Of a stretch of 22,509 nt of DNA, positions 14,113-21,638 are shown piece by piece. A model generated the notes under the pieces. It was given only the letters and a program-made list of their open reading frames with translations. It made no database searches and was not told the origin of the DNA. How positions within the stretch are numbered: position 1 is the first letter of the stretch; each line of letters starts with the position of its first letter. The position numbers and the translations under genes are program-made. Source of the stretch: CAG-452 sp045531335 (lineage in GTDB: Bacteria > Bacillota > Clostridia > TANB77 > CAG-508); assembly GCA_045531335.1 (NCBI GenBank), contig JAZSDU010000022.1, positions 1-22,509 of the forward strand. The letters run 5' to 3'.

Positions 14113-15201
14113 TTAAGGAAGATACTCTCTTAAAGTATCAAGTTCTTCATTGGTCAACGGAATTGCCTTCTCAGATTCTGTTGATTCTGCAAAATCTTCC
14201 AATGACATCGTTTCAAAATCATTGGTCTTTATTGCAGCAATAGAGTCATTTGTTGCATACATGGCTTTTACTGCAAAAGAAATCCAATCCTGAATTTTCT
14301 TTCTTTCTGCTTCTGAAATCTGGTCATTTGATTGAGAAAGATATCCAACAACAGCAAGATTGGCTTCTCTTACTTCACCTTTCTTGATTAAGTTTTTTAT
14401 CTTATCTCCAACGCTATTTCCAGCAACAGCTGCATTCCAACACGACTCTGTTGGTTCAGCTCCTTCGGAGACAATTATAGCAGTTTCCCTTTCTGTTGAA
14501 TTTACGCGTTTCAACAAGTCGTAATAACTCCAATCATAACCAGCCGGAATGAATATAAGATTAATGTCAGAAATATGATACGAACCAATTGTTCTTTTAT
14601 CAATCAATTTTTTCATAACATTAACCGCGATGTCATTACGATTTCGTCCCTGCATCTCAATAATAGCAACTCTGGGTCCAAAAAATTGGGGATTCCATGT
14701 AGCAAATGCATTTGTCATTATTAAAGATGCTTGCCTTTCTGATTCAGCAACCGCAGAATCAATACCGATTGTGTCACTTCCGTTTATACCATCAATTGTG
14801 CATGGAATAAAAACGATTTGGATTTCATATCCTTCTTTTTTAGCTCTCTGTGCCAAAGCATTTCCAGCTCTGCTTGAGCCATCACCACCCGGAACTATAA
14901 TAGTTCGGATGCTTTTTTCTTTTAGATTGGATATGATTTTTTCAAACCATTTATCCTCTGCAGGATTTACCTTCCGGCACGTAGATAAATACGTACCTAC
15001 TTGCGTCTGAATCTCTTTTGCTTTTTGAATAGTAAATTCTTCATAGCAAGAAGAGTCTGACAAACCCCAAAAACTTTTGTGAACGCCGTAGACTGTTAAA
15101 TCTCCCCGCTTCAAAAGTTTTTCCATCAACTTACCAAGAACAAAATTTGCACTTGGTATTTGGCCACCACCGTAAAGAACAGCAATGTTTTTTCCATACA
15201 T
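14113..15201 (-). CDS. Divergent phosphofructokinase-like protein
   Basis: A 362-aa protein of the phosphofructokinase superfamily. Visible motifs are an N-terminal AVLYGGGQIPSAN nucleotide loop, GGDGSSRAGN, and IPCTIDGINGSDTIGIDSAV, the counterpart of PKTIDNDIxGTDxTxGFxTA. The first catalytic Asp (TID) is kept but the second (DND) is replaced, and MGR becomes MQGR, so substrate and activity are uncertain. Start chosen at 15201 (MYGKNIAVLY) because AGGAG lies about 10 nt upstream and conserved sequence starts here; an ATG at 15243 is less likely. Base composition and codons differ from all neighbours (more TTG, GTC, TAC, and two CGG Arg codons, R32 and R76), which suggests horizontal acquisition. 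It has its own promoter with twin operators and its own terminator. Confidence 0.8.
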   Translation of the reverse strand: MYGKNIAVLYGGGQIPSANFVLGKLMEKLLKRGDLTVYGVHKSFWGLSDSSCYEEFTIQKAKEIQTQVGTYLSTCRKVNPAEDKWFEKIISNLKEKSIRTIIVPGGDGSSRAGNALAQRAKKEGYEIQIVFIPCTIDGINGSDTIGIDSAVAESERQASLIMTNAFATWNPQFFGPRVAIIEMQGRNRNDIAVNVMKKLIDKRTIGSYHISDINLIFIPAGYDWSYYDLLKRVNSTERETAIIVSEGAEPTESCWNAAVAGNSVGDKIKNLIKKGEVREANLAVVGYLSQSNDQISEAERKKIQDWISFAVKAMYATNDSIAAIKTNDFETMSLEDFAESTESEKAIPLTNEELDTLREYLP

Positions 15202-15252
15202 AATAAGAACATCTCCTATCATTTTATTTGTTGCAAAAAGCAACTTGAAGAT

Positions 15253-15281
15253 ATTATATAATATTTTACGTAAATTTGCAA
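15253..15281 (-). promoter_or_regulatory. Sigma-A-type promoter of the phosphofructokinase-like gene
   Basis: TTGCAA (15281-15276), exactly 17 nt, then TATAAT (15258-15253) on the minus strand, about 50 nt upstream of the start. Confidence 0.7.
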
Positions 15282-15291
15282 CATTACGTAA
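15266..15291. promoter_or_regulatory. Twin TTACGTAA operator-like palindromes
   Basis: Two identical 8-bp palindromes TTACGTAA (15266-15273 and 15284-15291), 18 bp apart, flank the -35 box; the lower one lies inside the -10/-35 spacer. This is a typical place for a repressor. No regulator gene is adjacent. Confidence 0.55.
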
Positions 15292-15324
15292 AGTGTTTAT
15301 ATGTATTTCTTGAAATTTTTTGTC

Positions 15325-15360
15325 GAAAAAATGAACTCTATAAATTAGAGTTCATTTTTG
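15325..15360 (-). terminator. Terminator downstream of topA
   Basis: A 14-bp perfect stem (AAAAATGAACTCTA and its complement) around a 5-nt loop, with T-runs at both ends. It follows topA and precedes the promoter of the phosphofructokinase-like gene. Confidence 0.75.
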
Positions 15361-15390
15361 TAAATTTTAAATTTTATCTCTTTTTAATTT

Positions 15391-15456
15391 GCTAGGACGG
15401 ATGCAAAATTTCATTTTTATCAAAATGCAATTTTATGACTTCACGTCCGGACGCTC
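15391..15456. repeat. Family B palindromic element overlapping the topA 3' end
   Basis: Shares GCTAGGACGGA at one end and TCACGTCCGGACGCTCT at the other with the copy at 18057-18117, with an AT-rich, partly complementary middle. On the minus strand it supplies the last seven codons and the stop of topA. Confidence 0.65.
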
Positions 15457-17430
15457 TTCTTTTCTTGGTTTTGTCCATGATATGTAATCACAATTATTAT
15501 CTGGATTGTTTTCACATATATAGTATTTTCTTCTCTTTTTAGTTTTTCTTATTTGAATTTTTGCACCACACTTTGGACATGGTTCTTCTATTGTTTCAAT
15601 AAGTGGTTTTGCATTTTGACATTCAGGAAATCCTGGACATGCCAAAAATTTTCCATATTTTCCATATTTTATAACCATCATCTTACCACATTTATCACAT
15701 GGTACATCTGATACTTTATATTCTAGTTTTACATGTTCTAGTTCTTTTTCTACTTTTTCAACTACTTTTTCAAATGGCCCATAAAATTCTGATATAACTT
15801 TTTTCCACTCTGCCTTCCCCTCTGCAATTTCATCAAATAATTCTTCCATTTGAGCAGTAAATTCTACATTTATTACATCACTAAAGTTTTCTATTAATAA
15901 CTTATTTACTATTTTTCCAAGTTCTGTTGGATGCAATTGTTTTTGTATTTTTTCTATATATCTTCTTGCAAGTATTGTAGTTATAGTTGGAGAATATGTA
16001 CTTGGTCTTCCAATACCTTTTTCTTCTAAAGCTTTTACTAAACTTGCCTCTGTATATCTTGCAGGTGGTTCAGTAAAACTTTGTTTTGCATCAATTTTTT
16101 CTTTTACTAATTCTTGTTTTTCTTTAAGCACTGGTATATTTGAAAATTCTTCTTTCTTTTCATTATCTTCTGCTTCTACATAAACACTCATAAAACCTTT
16201 AAATTTTATTGTTTGACCATTAGCTCTAAAATTATATTCATTAGCATTTATTTTTACAGATAATGTATCATAAATAGCTGATGCCATTTGGCTTGCTATA
16301 AACCTATTATATATTAATTTATATAATTTATATTGATCATTAGTTAAGCTAGATTTTATACTATCTGGTGTTAATTCTATATGTGTTGGTCTAATAGCTT
16401 CATGGGCATCTTGAGAATCAGCTTTTGACTTATAGAACCTATTTTCATAGTACTCTACTCCATATTCTGATTCTATATATGTTTTAGCTGCTGCTCTTGC
16501 TTCTTCTGATATTCTTGTAGAATCTGTTCTCATATATGTTATTAATCCAAGAGTTCCTTTACCTGTTACTTTTACCCCTTCATATAACCCTTGCGCTACT
16601 TGCATTGTTTTCTTAAGTGCAAAGTTTAATTTTCTTGATGCCTCTTGTTGCATTGTACTTGTTGTAAAAGGTGGAGCTGGATTTTTTCTCTTCTCTCCAT
16701 TTTTTATTTCATCTACAATAAATTTCGCTTTTTCTAAATCTTTTAAAATAGTGTCTATTTCTTCCTTAGAATGTATATCTATTTTTTTATCATTCTTACC
16801 ATAGAATTTTGCATCAAAAGTCTTTTTAGATTTTCCTGTTTTTAAAGAAGCATATATGTTCCAATATTCTTCTGGAATAAATTTTTCTATTTCTTCTTCT
16901 CTATCTACAATTAATTTTACTGCAACTGATTGAACTCTACCTGCAGATAATCCTTTTTGTACTTTTTTCCATAATACTGGACTTATTTTATATCCTACTA
17001 TTCTATCTAAAACACGTCTTGCTTGTTGAGCATCTGTCAAATCCATATCTATATCTCTTGGATTCTTTATAGCATTTTTTACAGCATTTTGTGTAATTTC
17101 ATTAAATGTTACTCTATACATTTTACTTTTATCTATATCTAATATATTTGCTAAATGCCACGCTATTGCTTCTCCTTCACGGTCAGGGTCAGTTGCGATA
17201 TATACTTTTTTTGCTTCTTTAGCATCTTTTTTTAGACTTTTTATTAAATCACCTTTACCTCTTATATTTATATATTGAGGCTCAAAAGTTTTTGTATCTA
17301 TACCAAGTTTTGATTTAGGTAAATCTCTTATATGTCCCATAGATGCAACAACTTTTGTACTTCCACCTAAAAATTTTTTAATTGTATTGGCTTTTGCTGG
17401 TGATTCGACTATGATTAATTTGTCCGCCAT
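15433..17430 (-). CDS. topA: DNA topoisomerase I
   Basis: A 665-aa type IA topoisomerase that relaxes negative supercoils. The TOPRIM domain at the N-terminus has E9 in IVESPAKA and the metal-binding D81-P-D83-R-E85. The DNA-cleaving tyrosine is Y299 in TYMRTDSTRIS. Two C-terminal zinc-ribbon domains are present (CDKCGK...CPGFPEC and CPKCGA...CENN..NC), near 570-650. The length is typical for Clostridia. The last residues (ERPDVKS) are encoded by a family B palindromic element, so the natural C-terminus may have been altered by its insertion. The ribosome site is weak. The 169-nt leader contains two AAAAATTTTT blocks around a possible GTAC hairpin (17481-17523) and a distant GGAGGAGG. Confidence 0.96.
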   Translation of the reverse strand: MADKLIIVESPAKANTIKKFLGGSTKVVASMGHIRDLPKSKLGIDTKTFEPQYINIRGKGDLIKSLKKDAKEAKKVYIATDPDREGEAIAWHLANILDIDKSKMYRVTFNEITQNAVKNAIKNPRDIDMDLTDAQQARRVLDRIVGYKISPVLWKKVQKGLSAGRVQSVAVKLIVDREEEIEKFIPEEYWNIYASLKTGKSKKTFDAKFYGKNDKKIDIHSKEEIDTILKDLEKAKFIVDEIKNGEKRKNPAPPFTTSTMQQEASRKLNFALKKTMQVAQGLYEGVKVTGKGTLGLITYMRTDSTRISEEARAAAKTYIESEYGVEYYENRFYKSKADSQDAHEAIRPTHIELTPDSIKSSLTNDQYKLYKLIYNRFIASQMASAIYDTLSVKINANEYNFRANGQTIKFKGFMSVYVEAEDNEKKEEFSNIPVLKEKQELVKEKIDAKQSFTEPPARYTEASLVKALEEKGIGRPSTYSPTITTILARRYIEKIQKQLHPTELGKIVNKLLIENFSDVINVEFTAQMEELFDEIAEGKAEWKKVISEFYGPFEKVVEKVEKELEHVKLEYKVSDVPCDKCGKMMVIKYGKYGKFLACPGFPECQNAKPLIETIEEPCPKCGAKIQIRKTKKRRKYYICENNPDNNCDYISWTKPRKEERPDVKS

Positions 17431-17599
17431 TCTTTCTATAGCAGCAATGAAAAGCTTCGTATTACGTTGTTAAACTGCATAAAAATTTTTTCGATGTACC
17501 TATGTACTATCTCAAAAATTTTTATTTGTTTGCCTAGTACTACTCGCTTTTGATTACTGCCTCCTCCTTCCGTATCTTTTCTTTCTTGTTACTATTGTA

Positions 17600-17956
17600 T
17601 TATCTTTTAAAATATGTTTTTGCATAAAAATTATTTTCATTCAACATTTTATCTATTGATTCAAATTCATAATCTGCAAATTCACAACATAATTTTAATA
17701 TTTGTTTTTCATTATCTTTATTTAGAATAAATCTTTTTATATTTCCATCTTTAAATTTAAAAATAAATACTTTTTCTTTACCTAAATATTCATTCCAAAA
17801 TCCATTTTGTAGCGTTTCAAAAATATATTGTTCAAACACCTCAATTTTTTCATCAGAAAAAGAAACTCCATAATTGTTTCCAAAAGATTCTATTTCAAAA
17901 CCTTCCTCTTCTAGTTTTTTTATGTTATTAACTCCCATAACATAACTATAGTTCAT
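17600..17956 (-). CDS. Hypothetical protein, 118 aa
   Basis: I do not recognise a family. The protein is mixed alpha/beta by appearance, Lys/Glu/Asn-rich, with no signal peptide, membrane segment or metal-binding cluster. Several Phe and Tyr residues are spread through it (for example GFWNEYLGKEKVFIFKFKDG). A good ribosome site (AAAGGAG, 9 nt before the ATG), native codon use and the absence of a competing frame support a real gene. It lies upstream of topA on the same strand, 169 nt away, and downstream of glyA beyond two palindromic elements. Confidence 0.65.
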   Translation of the reverse strand: MNYSYVMGVNNIKKLEEEGFEIESFGNNYGVSFSDEKIEVFEQYIFETLQNGFWNEYLGKEKVFIFKFKDGNIKRFILNKDNEKQILKLCCEFADYEFESIDKMLNENNFYAKTYFKR

Positions 17957-17995
17957 TGTCTGATTCTCCTTTTATGTGTATTCCTTGTTGGTCTA

Positions 17996-18023
17996 CGGGT
18001 CGCCCTGGAGTGCGACCCCTACA
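17996..18023 (+). repeat. Palindromic element, copy 10 (family A)
   Basis: Nearly identical to copy 1: CGGGTCGCCC-TGGAG-TGCGACCCCTACA. It lies between glyA and the 118-aa hypothetical gene. Confidence 0.8.
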
Positions 18024-18056
18024 ACGTTTGCAATTTATTTTATTCTTTTGACAATC

Positions 18057-18117
18057 GCTGGGACGGAGGAAAAATTTCACTATTTGTGAAATTTTGGCCT
18101 CACGTCCGGACGCTCTC
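18057..18117. repeat. Family B palindromic element after glyA
   Basis: Outer arms GGACG/CGTCC, then GAGG/CCTC, then AAAATTTCAC/GTGAAATTTT around a short loop make a long hairpin. It ends 3 nt from the glyA stop codon and matches the element at the topA end. Confidence 0.7.
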
Positions 18118-18120
18118 ATT

Positions 18121-19356
18121 TTAATACAATGGGAATTTTGCGCAGATTTTTGCTACTTCTGCTCTTATTTCTTCTTTTTTCTCTTCATAATTTTCTACTG
18201 TCATATTTATAAGATTTGCTATTTTTATCATTTCTTCTTCTTTAAATCCTCTTGTTGTAACTGCTGGTGTTCCTATTCTTATTCCACTTGTTATCATTGG
18301 TTTTTCTGTATCAAATGGTACAGAATTTTTATTTGTTGTTATTCCTATATCGTCTAATCTTTCTTCTAATTCTTTTCCTGTTATCCCTTTATTTCTTAGG
18401 TCTATTAGCATTAAATGATTGTCTGTTCCTCCTGATACTAAATTAAATCCTAATTTTACCAATTCATCAGATAGTACTTTTGCATTTTTTACTATTTGTT
18501 CTTGGTATTCTTTAAATTCTGGTTTTAATGCTTCTCCAAAACATACTGCTTTTGCAGCTATTATATGCATTAGAGGTCCACCTTGTGTTCCTGGAAATAG
18601 TGCTTTATCTATAACTTTTCCATATTCCTCTTTACATAGTATTAATCCTCCTCTTGGTCCACGAAGAGTTTTATGTGTTGTACTTGTTACTATATCTGCA
18701 TATTCTACTGGATTTTGATGAAGCCCGGCAGCTACTAATCCTGCAATATGAGCCATATCTACCATGAATATACTTCCAACTTTATCAGATATTTCTCTTA
18801 TTCTTTTAAAGTCTATTTCTCTTGGATATGCGCTTGCACCTGCTAATATTAGTTTTGGTTTACTTTCTAAAGCAATTCTTTCTAGTTCATCATAATTAAT
18901 TCTTCCTGTTTTTTCATCTACTCCATAAGGAACAAAATTATATAATTTTCCTGATGAATTAACTTTACTTCCATGTGTTAAATGTCCACCATGTGATAAA
19001 TTCATTCCTAGAACAGTATCTCCTGGTTGTAATACAGCAAAATATACCGCCATATTAGCTTGTGCTCCTGAATGTGGTTGAACATTTGCATATTCTGCTC
19101 CAAATAATTCTTTTGCTCTTTCTATAGCTAAACTTTCTGCAACATCAACATGCTCACATCCACCATAATATCTTGCACCTGGGTATCCTTCTGCATATTT
19201 ATTTGTCATATAACTTCCCATTGCTTCCATTACACTTTCGCTTACAAAATTTTCAGAAGCTATTAATTCTATTTTATTACGTTCTCTATTTAATTCTTTC
19301 TCAATTGCATTATATATCTCTTCATCTGTGTTTTTTAGATTATCAAAACTTGGCAT
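18121..19356 (-). CDS. glyA: Serine hydroxymethyltransferase
   Basis: A 411-aa PLP enzyme that interconverts serine and glycine with tetrahydrofolate, feeding one-carbon metabolism. Family landmarks: IELIASENFVSESVMEAMGS, NKYAEGYPGARYYGG, QPHSGAQAN, DMAHIAGLVAAG and the PLP-binding K229 in TSTTHKTLRGPRGG. The length is standard (about 410-420 aa) and the fold appears complete. The ribosome site is GAGGTGG just before the ATG, and a good promoter lies upstream. It seems to be a single-gene unit, followed by a family B hairpin that may act as its 3' boundary. Confidence 0.97.
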   Translation of the reverse strand: MPSFDNLKNTDEEIYNAIEKELNRERNKIELIASENFVSESVMEAMGSYMTNKYAEGYPGARYYGGCEHVDVAESLAIERAKELFGAEYANVQPHSGAQANMAVYFAVLQPGDTVLGMNLSHGGHLTHGSKVNSSGKLYNFVPYGVDEKTGRINYDELERIALESKPKLILAGASAYPREIDFKRIREISDKVGSIFMVDMAHIAGLVAAGLHQNPVEYADIVTSTTHKTLRGPRGGLILCKEEYGKVIDKALFPGTQGGPLMHIIAAKAVCFGEALKPEFKEYQEQIVKNAKVLSDELVKLGFNLVSGGTDNHLMLIDLRNKGITGKELEERLDDIGITTNKNSVPFDTEKPMITSGIRIGTPAVTTRGFKEEEMIKIANLINMTVENYEEKKEEIRAEVAKICAKFPLY

Positions 19357-19385
19357 ATACCCACCTCTTATTTTTATTTAGTAGC

Positions 19386-19414
19386 ATTATATACTAAATA
19401 GTTTTTTGTGTAAA
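19386..19414 (-). promoter_or_regulatory. Sigma-A-type promoter of glyA
   Basis: TTTACA (19414-19409), 17 nt, TATAAT (19391-19386) on the minus strand, 30 nt before the glyA ATG. Confidence 0.75.
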
Positions 19415-19465
19415 TAAATTTAGAAAAATTAATGTTATATTTGGATTATAAACAATTTCTAATAA

Positions 19466-19496
19466 TGTAGGGGCAGGTCTTGTGCCTGCCCCTACA
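19466..19496. repeat. Palindromic element, copy 11 (family A, symmetric)
   Basis: The most symmetric copy: TGTAGGGGCAGG and CCTGCCCCTACA are exact 12-bp complements. Both ends carry the family end sequence, which may reveal the full form of the element. Confidence 0.85.
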
Positions 19497-19514
19497 CTAA
19501 CATTTTCTTATTTA

Positions 19515-19540
19515 GGGCGGGCACAAGACCCGCCCCTACA
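19515..19540 (+). repeat. Palindromic element, copy 12 (family A)
   Basis: GGGCGGG-CACAAGA-CCCGCCCCTACA, 18 nt from copy 11. It shares the loop words CACAAG with copy 11 read on the opposite strand, so it could base-pair with it. Confidence 0.8.
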
Positions 19541-19576
19541 CAACCAAAATAAATTGTTCATACAAATTACAATTTA

Positions 19577-19603
19577 AAAAGAGGAATTTGATTTTCCTCT
19601 TTT
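19577..19603 (-). terminator. Terminator of the DUF6514-like gene
   Basis: The stem AAAAGAGGAA / TTCCTCTTTT is followed on the minus strand by a T-run, 4 nt after the stop codon. Confidence 0.7.
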
Positions 19604-19606
19604 CCT

Positions 19607-19918
19607 TTAATTTGCCTTCATTAAATCCTCTAATACATCATTTAACCCTATTGGGGTTACTTTATATTTTTTCAATGTATTAATTATTTCGACTACTTTA
19701 TCTGAACTGTTAGTAATATTTTCAATCTTATTAGTTTCTACAGTAATATTATCATCTATATATTCTTTTTTACATATTTCAATTCCATATTCAAAGTCAT
19801 CTTCTGTACATTTATTTGTTCTATAATATTCTAATTCTACTCTATGATTAATTTGTGTTTCTTTCAAATCATTTTCATCAAAATAAGTCATTCCATAGCA
19901 AGTCTTAAAATCAATCAC
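19607..19918 (-). CDS. Small hypothetical protein, DUF6514-like
   Basis: A 103-aa soluble protein. The central YGIEICKK followed by a region ending TPIGLNDVLEDLM resembles the clostridial DUF6514 family, which has no known function; the match is from memory and is tentative. The start is GTG, supported by AAAGGAG 8 nt upstream. It has its own promoter and a terminator immediately after the stop, so it is a single-gene unit between acpP and glyA. There is no membrane segment or enzyme motif. Confidence 0.65.
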   Translation of the reverse strand: MIDFKTCYGMTYFDENDLKETQINHRVELEYYRTNKCTEDDFEYGIEICKKEYIDDNITVETNKIENITNSSDKVVEIINTLKKYKVTPIGLNDVLEDLMKAN

Positions 19919-19972
19919 TTTTGTATCTCCTTTCTTATCTTTTGTTTATGTAATATTTATCATGCAGTCTCC

Positions 19973-20001
19973 AATATACTATAATCTATAAGAAAACACA
20001 A
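19973..20001 (-). promoter_or_regulatory. Sigma-A-type promoter of the DUF6514-like gene
   Basis: TTGTGT (20001-19996), 17 nt, TATATT (19978-19973) on the minus strand, about 55 nt upstream of the GTG start. Confidence 0.5.
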
Positions 20002-20124
20002 GATAATTTATTCGCACAAAAACCTTATTAGTACGTATATTCGACTTTTTCTGTCAGTAATATTGAATATAATTATTTTTATTTAAGTTTTGTATTAAAA
20101 TTTTCAATTTTTTGTAATATGAAT

Positions 20125-20154
20125 GAAAAAAAAGAAAGGCTTTAGAGCCTTTCT
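20125..20154 (-). terminator. Terminator downstream of acpP
   Basis: AGAAAGGC / GCCTTTCT stem with a short TTTAGA loop, then TTTTTTTTC on the minus strand, 17 nt after the acpP stop. Confidence 0.85.
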
Positions 20155-20170
20155 ATGTAATAAATATAAT

Positions 20171-20410
20171 CTATACATTATCTTTTATATAGTCTACTAC
20201 GTCATTTACAGTAACAACTTTTTCTGCATCACTGTCTGGAATTTCTAAATCAAATTCTTCCTCAATTGCCATTATTAACTCAACTATATCTAAAGAGTCT
20301 GTTCCTAAATCATCTATAAAAGATGCCTCTGGTGCTACAGCTGTTTCAGCTACTCCTAATTGTTCTACTATAATTTCTTTTACTTTGTCGAAAATTTCTT
20401 CTGAACTCAT
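20171..20410 (-). CDS. acpP: Acyl carrier protein
   Basis: A 79-aa acidic carrier that holds growing fatty-acyl chains on a phosphopantetheine arm. The attachment serine is S39 in DDLGTDSLDIVEL, followed by the conserved MAIEEEFDLEIPDSDAEKVVTVNDVVDYI. The size is standard. The start is preceded by a strong AGGGAGG site. It lies 93 nt after plsX with its own consensus promoter in the gap, so it can be made both with plsX and, at higher level, alone, as its abundance demands. Confidence 0.97.
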   Translation of the reverse strand: MSSEEIFDKVKEIIVEQLGVAETAVAPEASFIDDLGTDSLDIVELIMAIEEEFDLEIPDSDAEKVVTVNDVVDYIKDNV

Positions 20411-20457
20411 AGGTATTTTTACACCTCCCTTAATTTCTTTTTAACTACTATATTAGA

Positions 20458-20486
20458 ATATTATATGGTTTAGAATATATTGTCAA
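20458..20486 (-). promoter_or_regulatory. Strong promoter of acpP
   Basis: Consensus TTGACA (20486-20481) with TAATAT 17 nt away (20463-20458); a TATAAT at 15-nt spacing overlaps it. It lies in the plsX-acpP gap. Confidence 0.7.
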
Positions 20487-20503
20487 TAGTTTTTTTAAAT
20501 TTT

Positions 20504-21523
20504 TTATTGCATTTTTTCAAACTCTTGAGCTATTATTTCTACTGCTTTAGATTCAGCAAATTTCTCTGCTTGCTTTATTGTAAAGTAAAATAAATATTCA
20601 TCACTACTTCCATGTGCTTTTACAACAGGTTTTTTTACTCCTAAGAATAATGCACCACCATATTCCTTATAATCCATTGTTTTAGAAAATCTTTTTATTC
20701 CCGGTAGCGCTGGTATACAAGCAATTGTACTTAATAAATTCTTTTTTAAACTTTCTGTTAAAGATCTTTTAACAAGTTTTCCAAATCCCTCTACTGTTTT
20801 TAAAAATATATTTCCTGTAAATCCATCTGTAACTACTGCATCTATTTCTCCTGAAAAAGCTTCTCTTCCCTCTACATTTCCTACAAAGTTAATATCATAA
20901 TCAACAGCTTTTTCTTTTAGAAGCCTATAACTTTCTTTCATTAGGTCATTTCCTTTTGTTTCTTCTGTTCCTATATTTAATAGTCCAATTGCTGGTTTTT
21001 CAATATTATATATTTTCTTTAAATAAATATTTGCAAACTCAGCAAATTGCAATAAATTAATAGGTTTGCAATTTGTATTCGCTCCTGCATCTACAAGCAT
21101 TAAACCTTTTTTATACGATGGAAGCATTGGAGCTATAGCAGGTCTATCTACACCTTTAATTCTTCCTACTAATAATGTTGCTCCTGTTAATAATGCACCT
21201 GAATTTCCCGCTGAAATAAATACATCTCCTTCATCTTCTTTTAGCATTTTAAATCCTACGACCATTGAAGAATCTTTTTTTTGTTTTATAGATTGTGTAG
21301 GAGTATCTTCCATTTCTATTGTCTCTGTTGCATTTTGTATTGTTATTTTATCTGTAATTTCTTCTAATTCCTTATTATATATTTCCTTTATTTTATTTCT
21401 TATTACTTCTTCTTTTCCAATTAAAACCACTTCTGATTTAATTTCTTTTATTGCCTTTATTGCTCCTCTTATATTAGCTTCTGGTGCATTGTCTCCACCC
21501 ATTGCATCTAATAATATTTTCAT
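20504..21523 (-). CDS. plsX: Phosphate acyltransferase PlsX
   Basis: A 339-aa soluble enzyme that turns acyl-ACP and phosphate into acyl-phosphate, the donor used by PlsY in Gram-positive phospholipid synthesis. Landmarks are the start MKILLDAMGGDNAPEANIRGA, SAGNSGALLTGATLLVGRIKGVDRPAIAP, DAGAN, LLNIGTEETKGN and DGFTGNIFLKT. The length is normal. The ribosome site is AAGGA. It precedes acpP, its substrate carrier, a common Firmicute pairing; fapR, often upstream in Bacilli, is absent here. Confidence 0.97.
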   Translation of the reverse strand: MKILLDAMGGDNAPEANIRGAIKAIKEIKSEVVLIGKEEVIRNKIKEIYNKELEEITDKITIQNATETIEMEDTPTQSIKQKKDSSMVVGFKMLKEDEGDVFISAGNSGALLTGATLLVGRIKGVDRPAIAPMLPSYKKGLMLVDAGANTNCKPINLLQFAEFANIYLKKIYNIEKPAIGLLNIGTEETKGNDLMKESYRLLKEKAVDYDINFVGNVEGREAFSGEIDAVVTDGFTGNIFLKTVEGFGKLVKRSLTESLKKNLLSTIACIPALPGIKRFSKTMDYKEYGGALFLGVKKPVVKAHGSSDEYLFYFTIKQAEKFAESKAVEIIAQEFEKMQ

Positions 21524-21557
21524 ATTATCTATCCTTTCTTTTATAAAGTATGTTTTT

Positions 21558-21586
21558 ATTTTATTATTTTATTAGAAAAAAAGCAA
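21558..21586 (-). promoter_or_regulatory. Probable plsX promoter
   Basis: TTGCTT (21586-21581), 17 nt, TAAAAT (21563-21558) on the minus strand. The area is very AT-rich, so the match is only moderately informative. I saw no clear FapR-type palindrome. Confidence 0.4.
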
Positions 21587-21598
21587 TAGCTATAAATA

Positions 21599-21630
21599 AA
21601 AAATAGAGGCTTTTTCTAACCTCTATTTTT
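21599..21630 (-). terminator. Terminator of the lipoprotein gene
   Basis: The 9-bp stem AAATAGAGG / CCTCTATTT with a 10-nt loop is followed by a T-rich run on the minus strand, 9 nt after the stop codon. Confidence 0.75.
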
Positions 21631-21638
21631 CATTAATT

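Noticed and set aside
17431..17599. Small gene behind the GGAGGAGG site upstream of topA
   Set aside because: No ATG, GTG or TTG lies at a suitable distance with an open frame. I see only AT-rich leader with a possible hairpin.
473..19540. CRISPR array from the repeated GC-rich palindromes
   Set aside because: Copies are scattered over the window, not evenly spaced, occur in both orientations and inside genes, and no cas genes are present.
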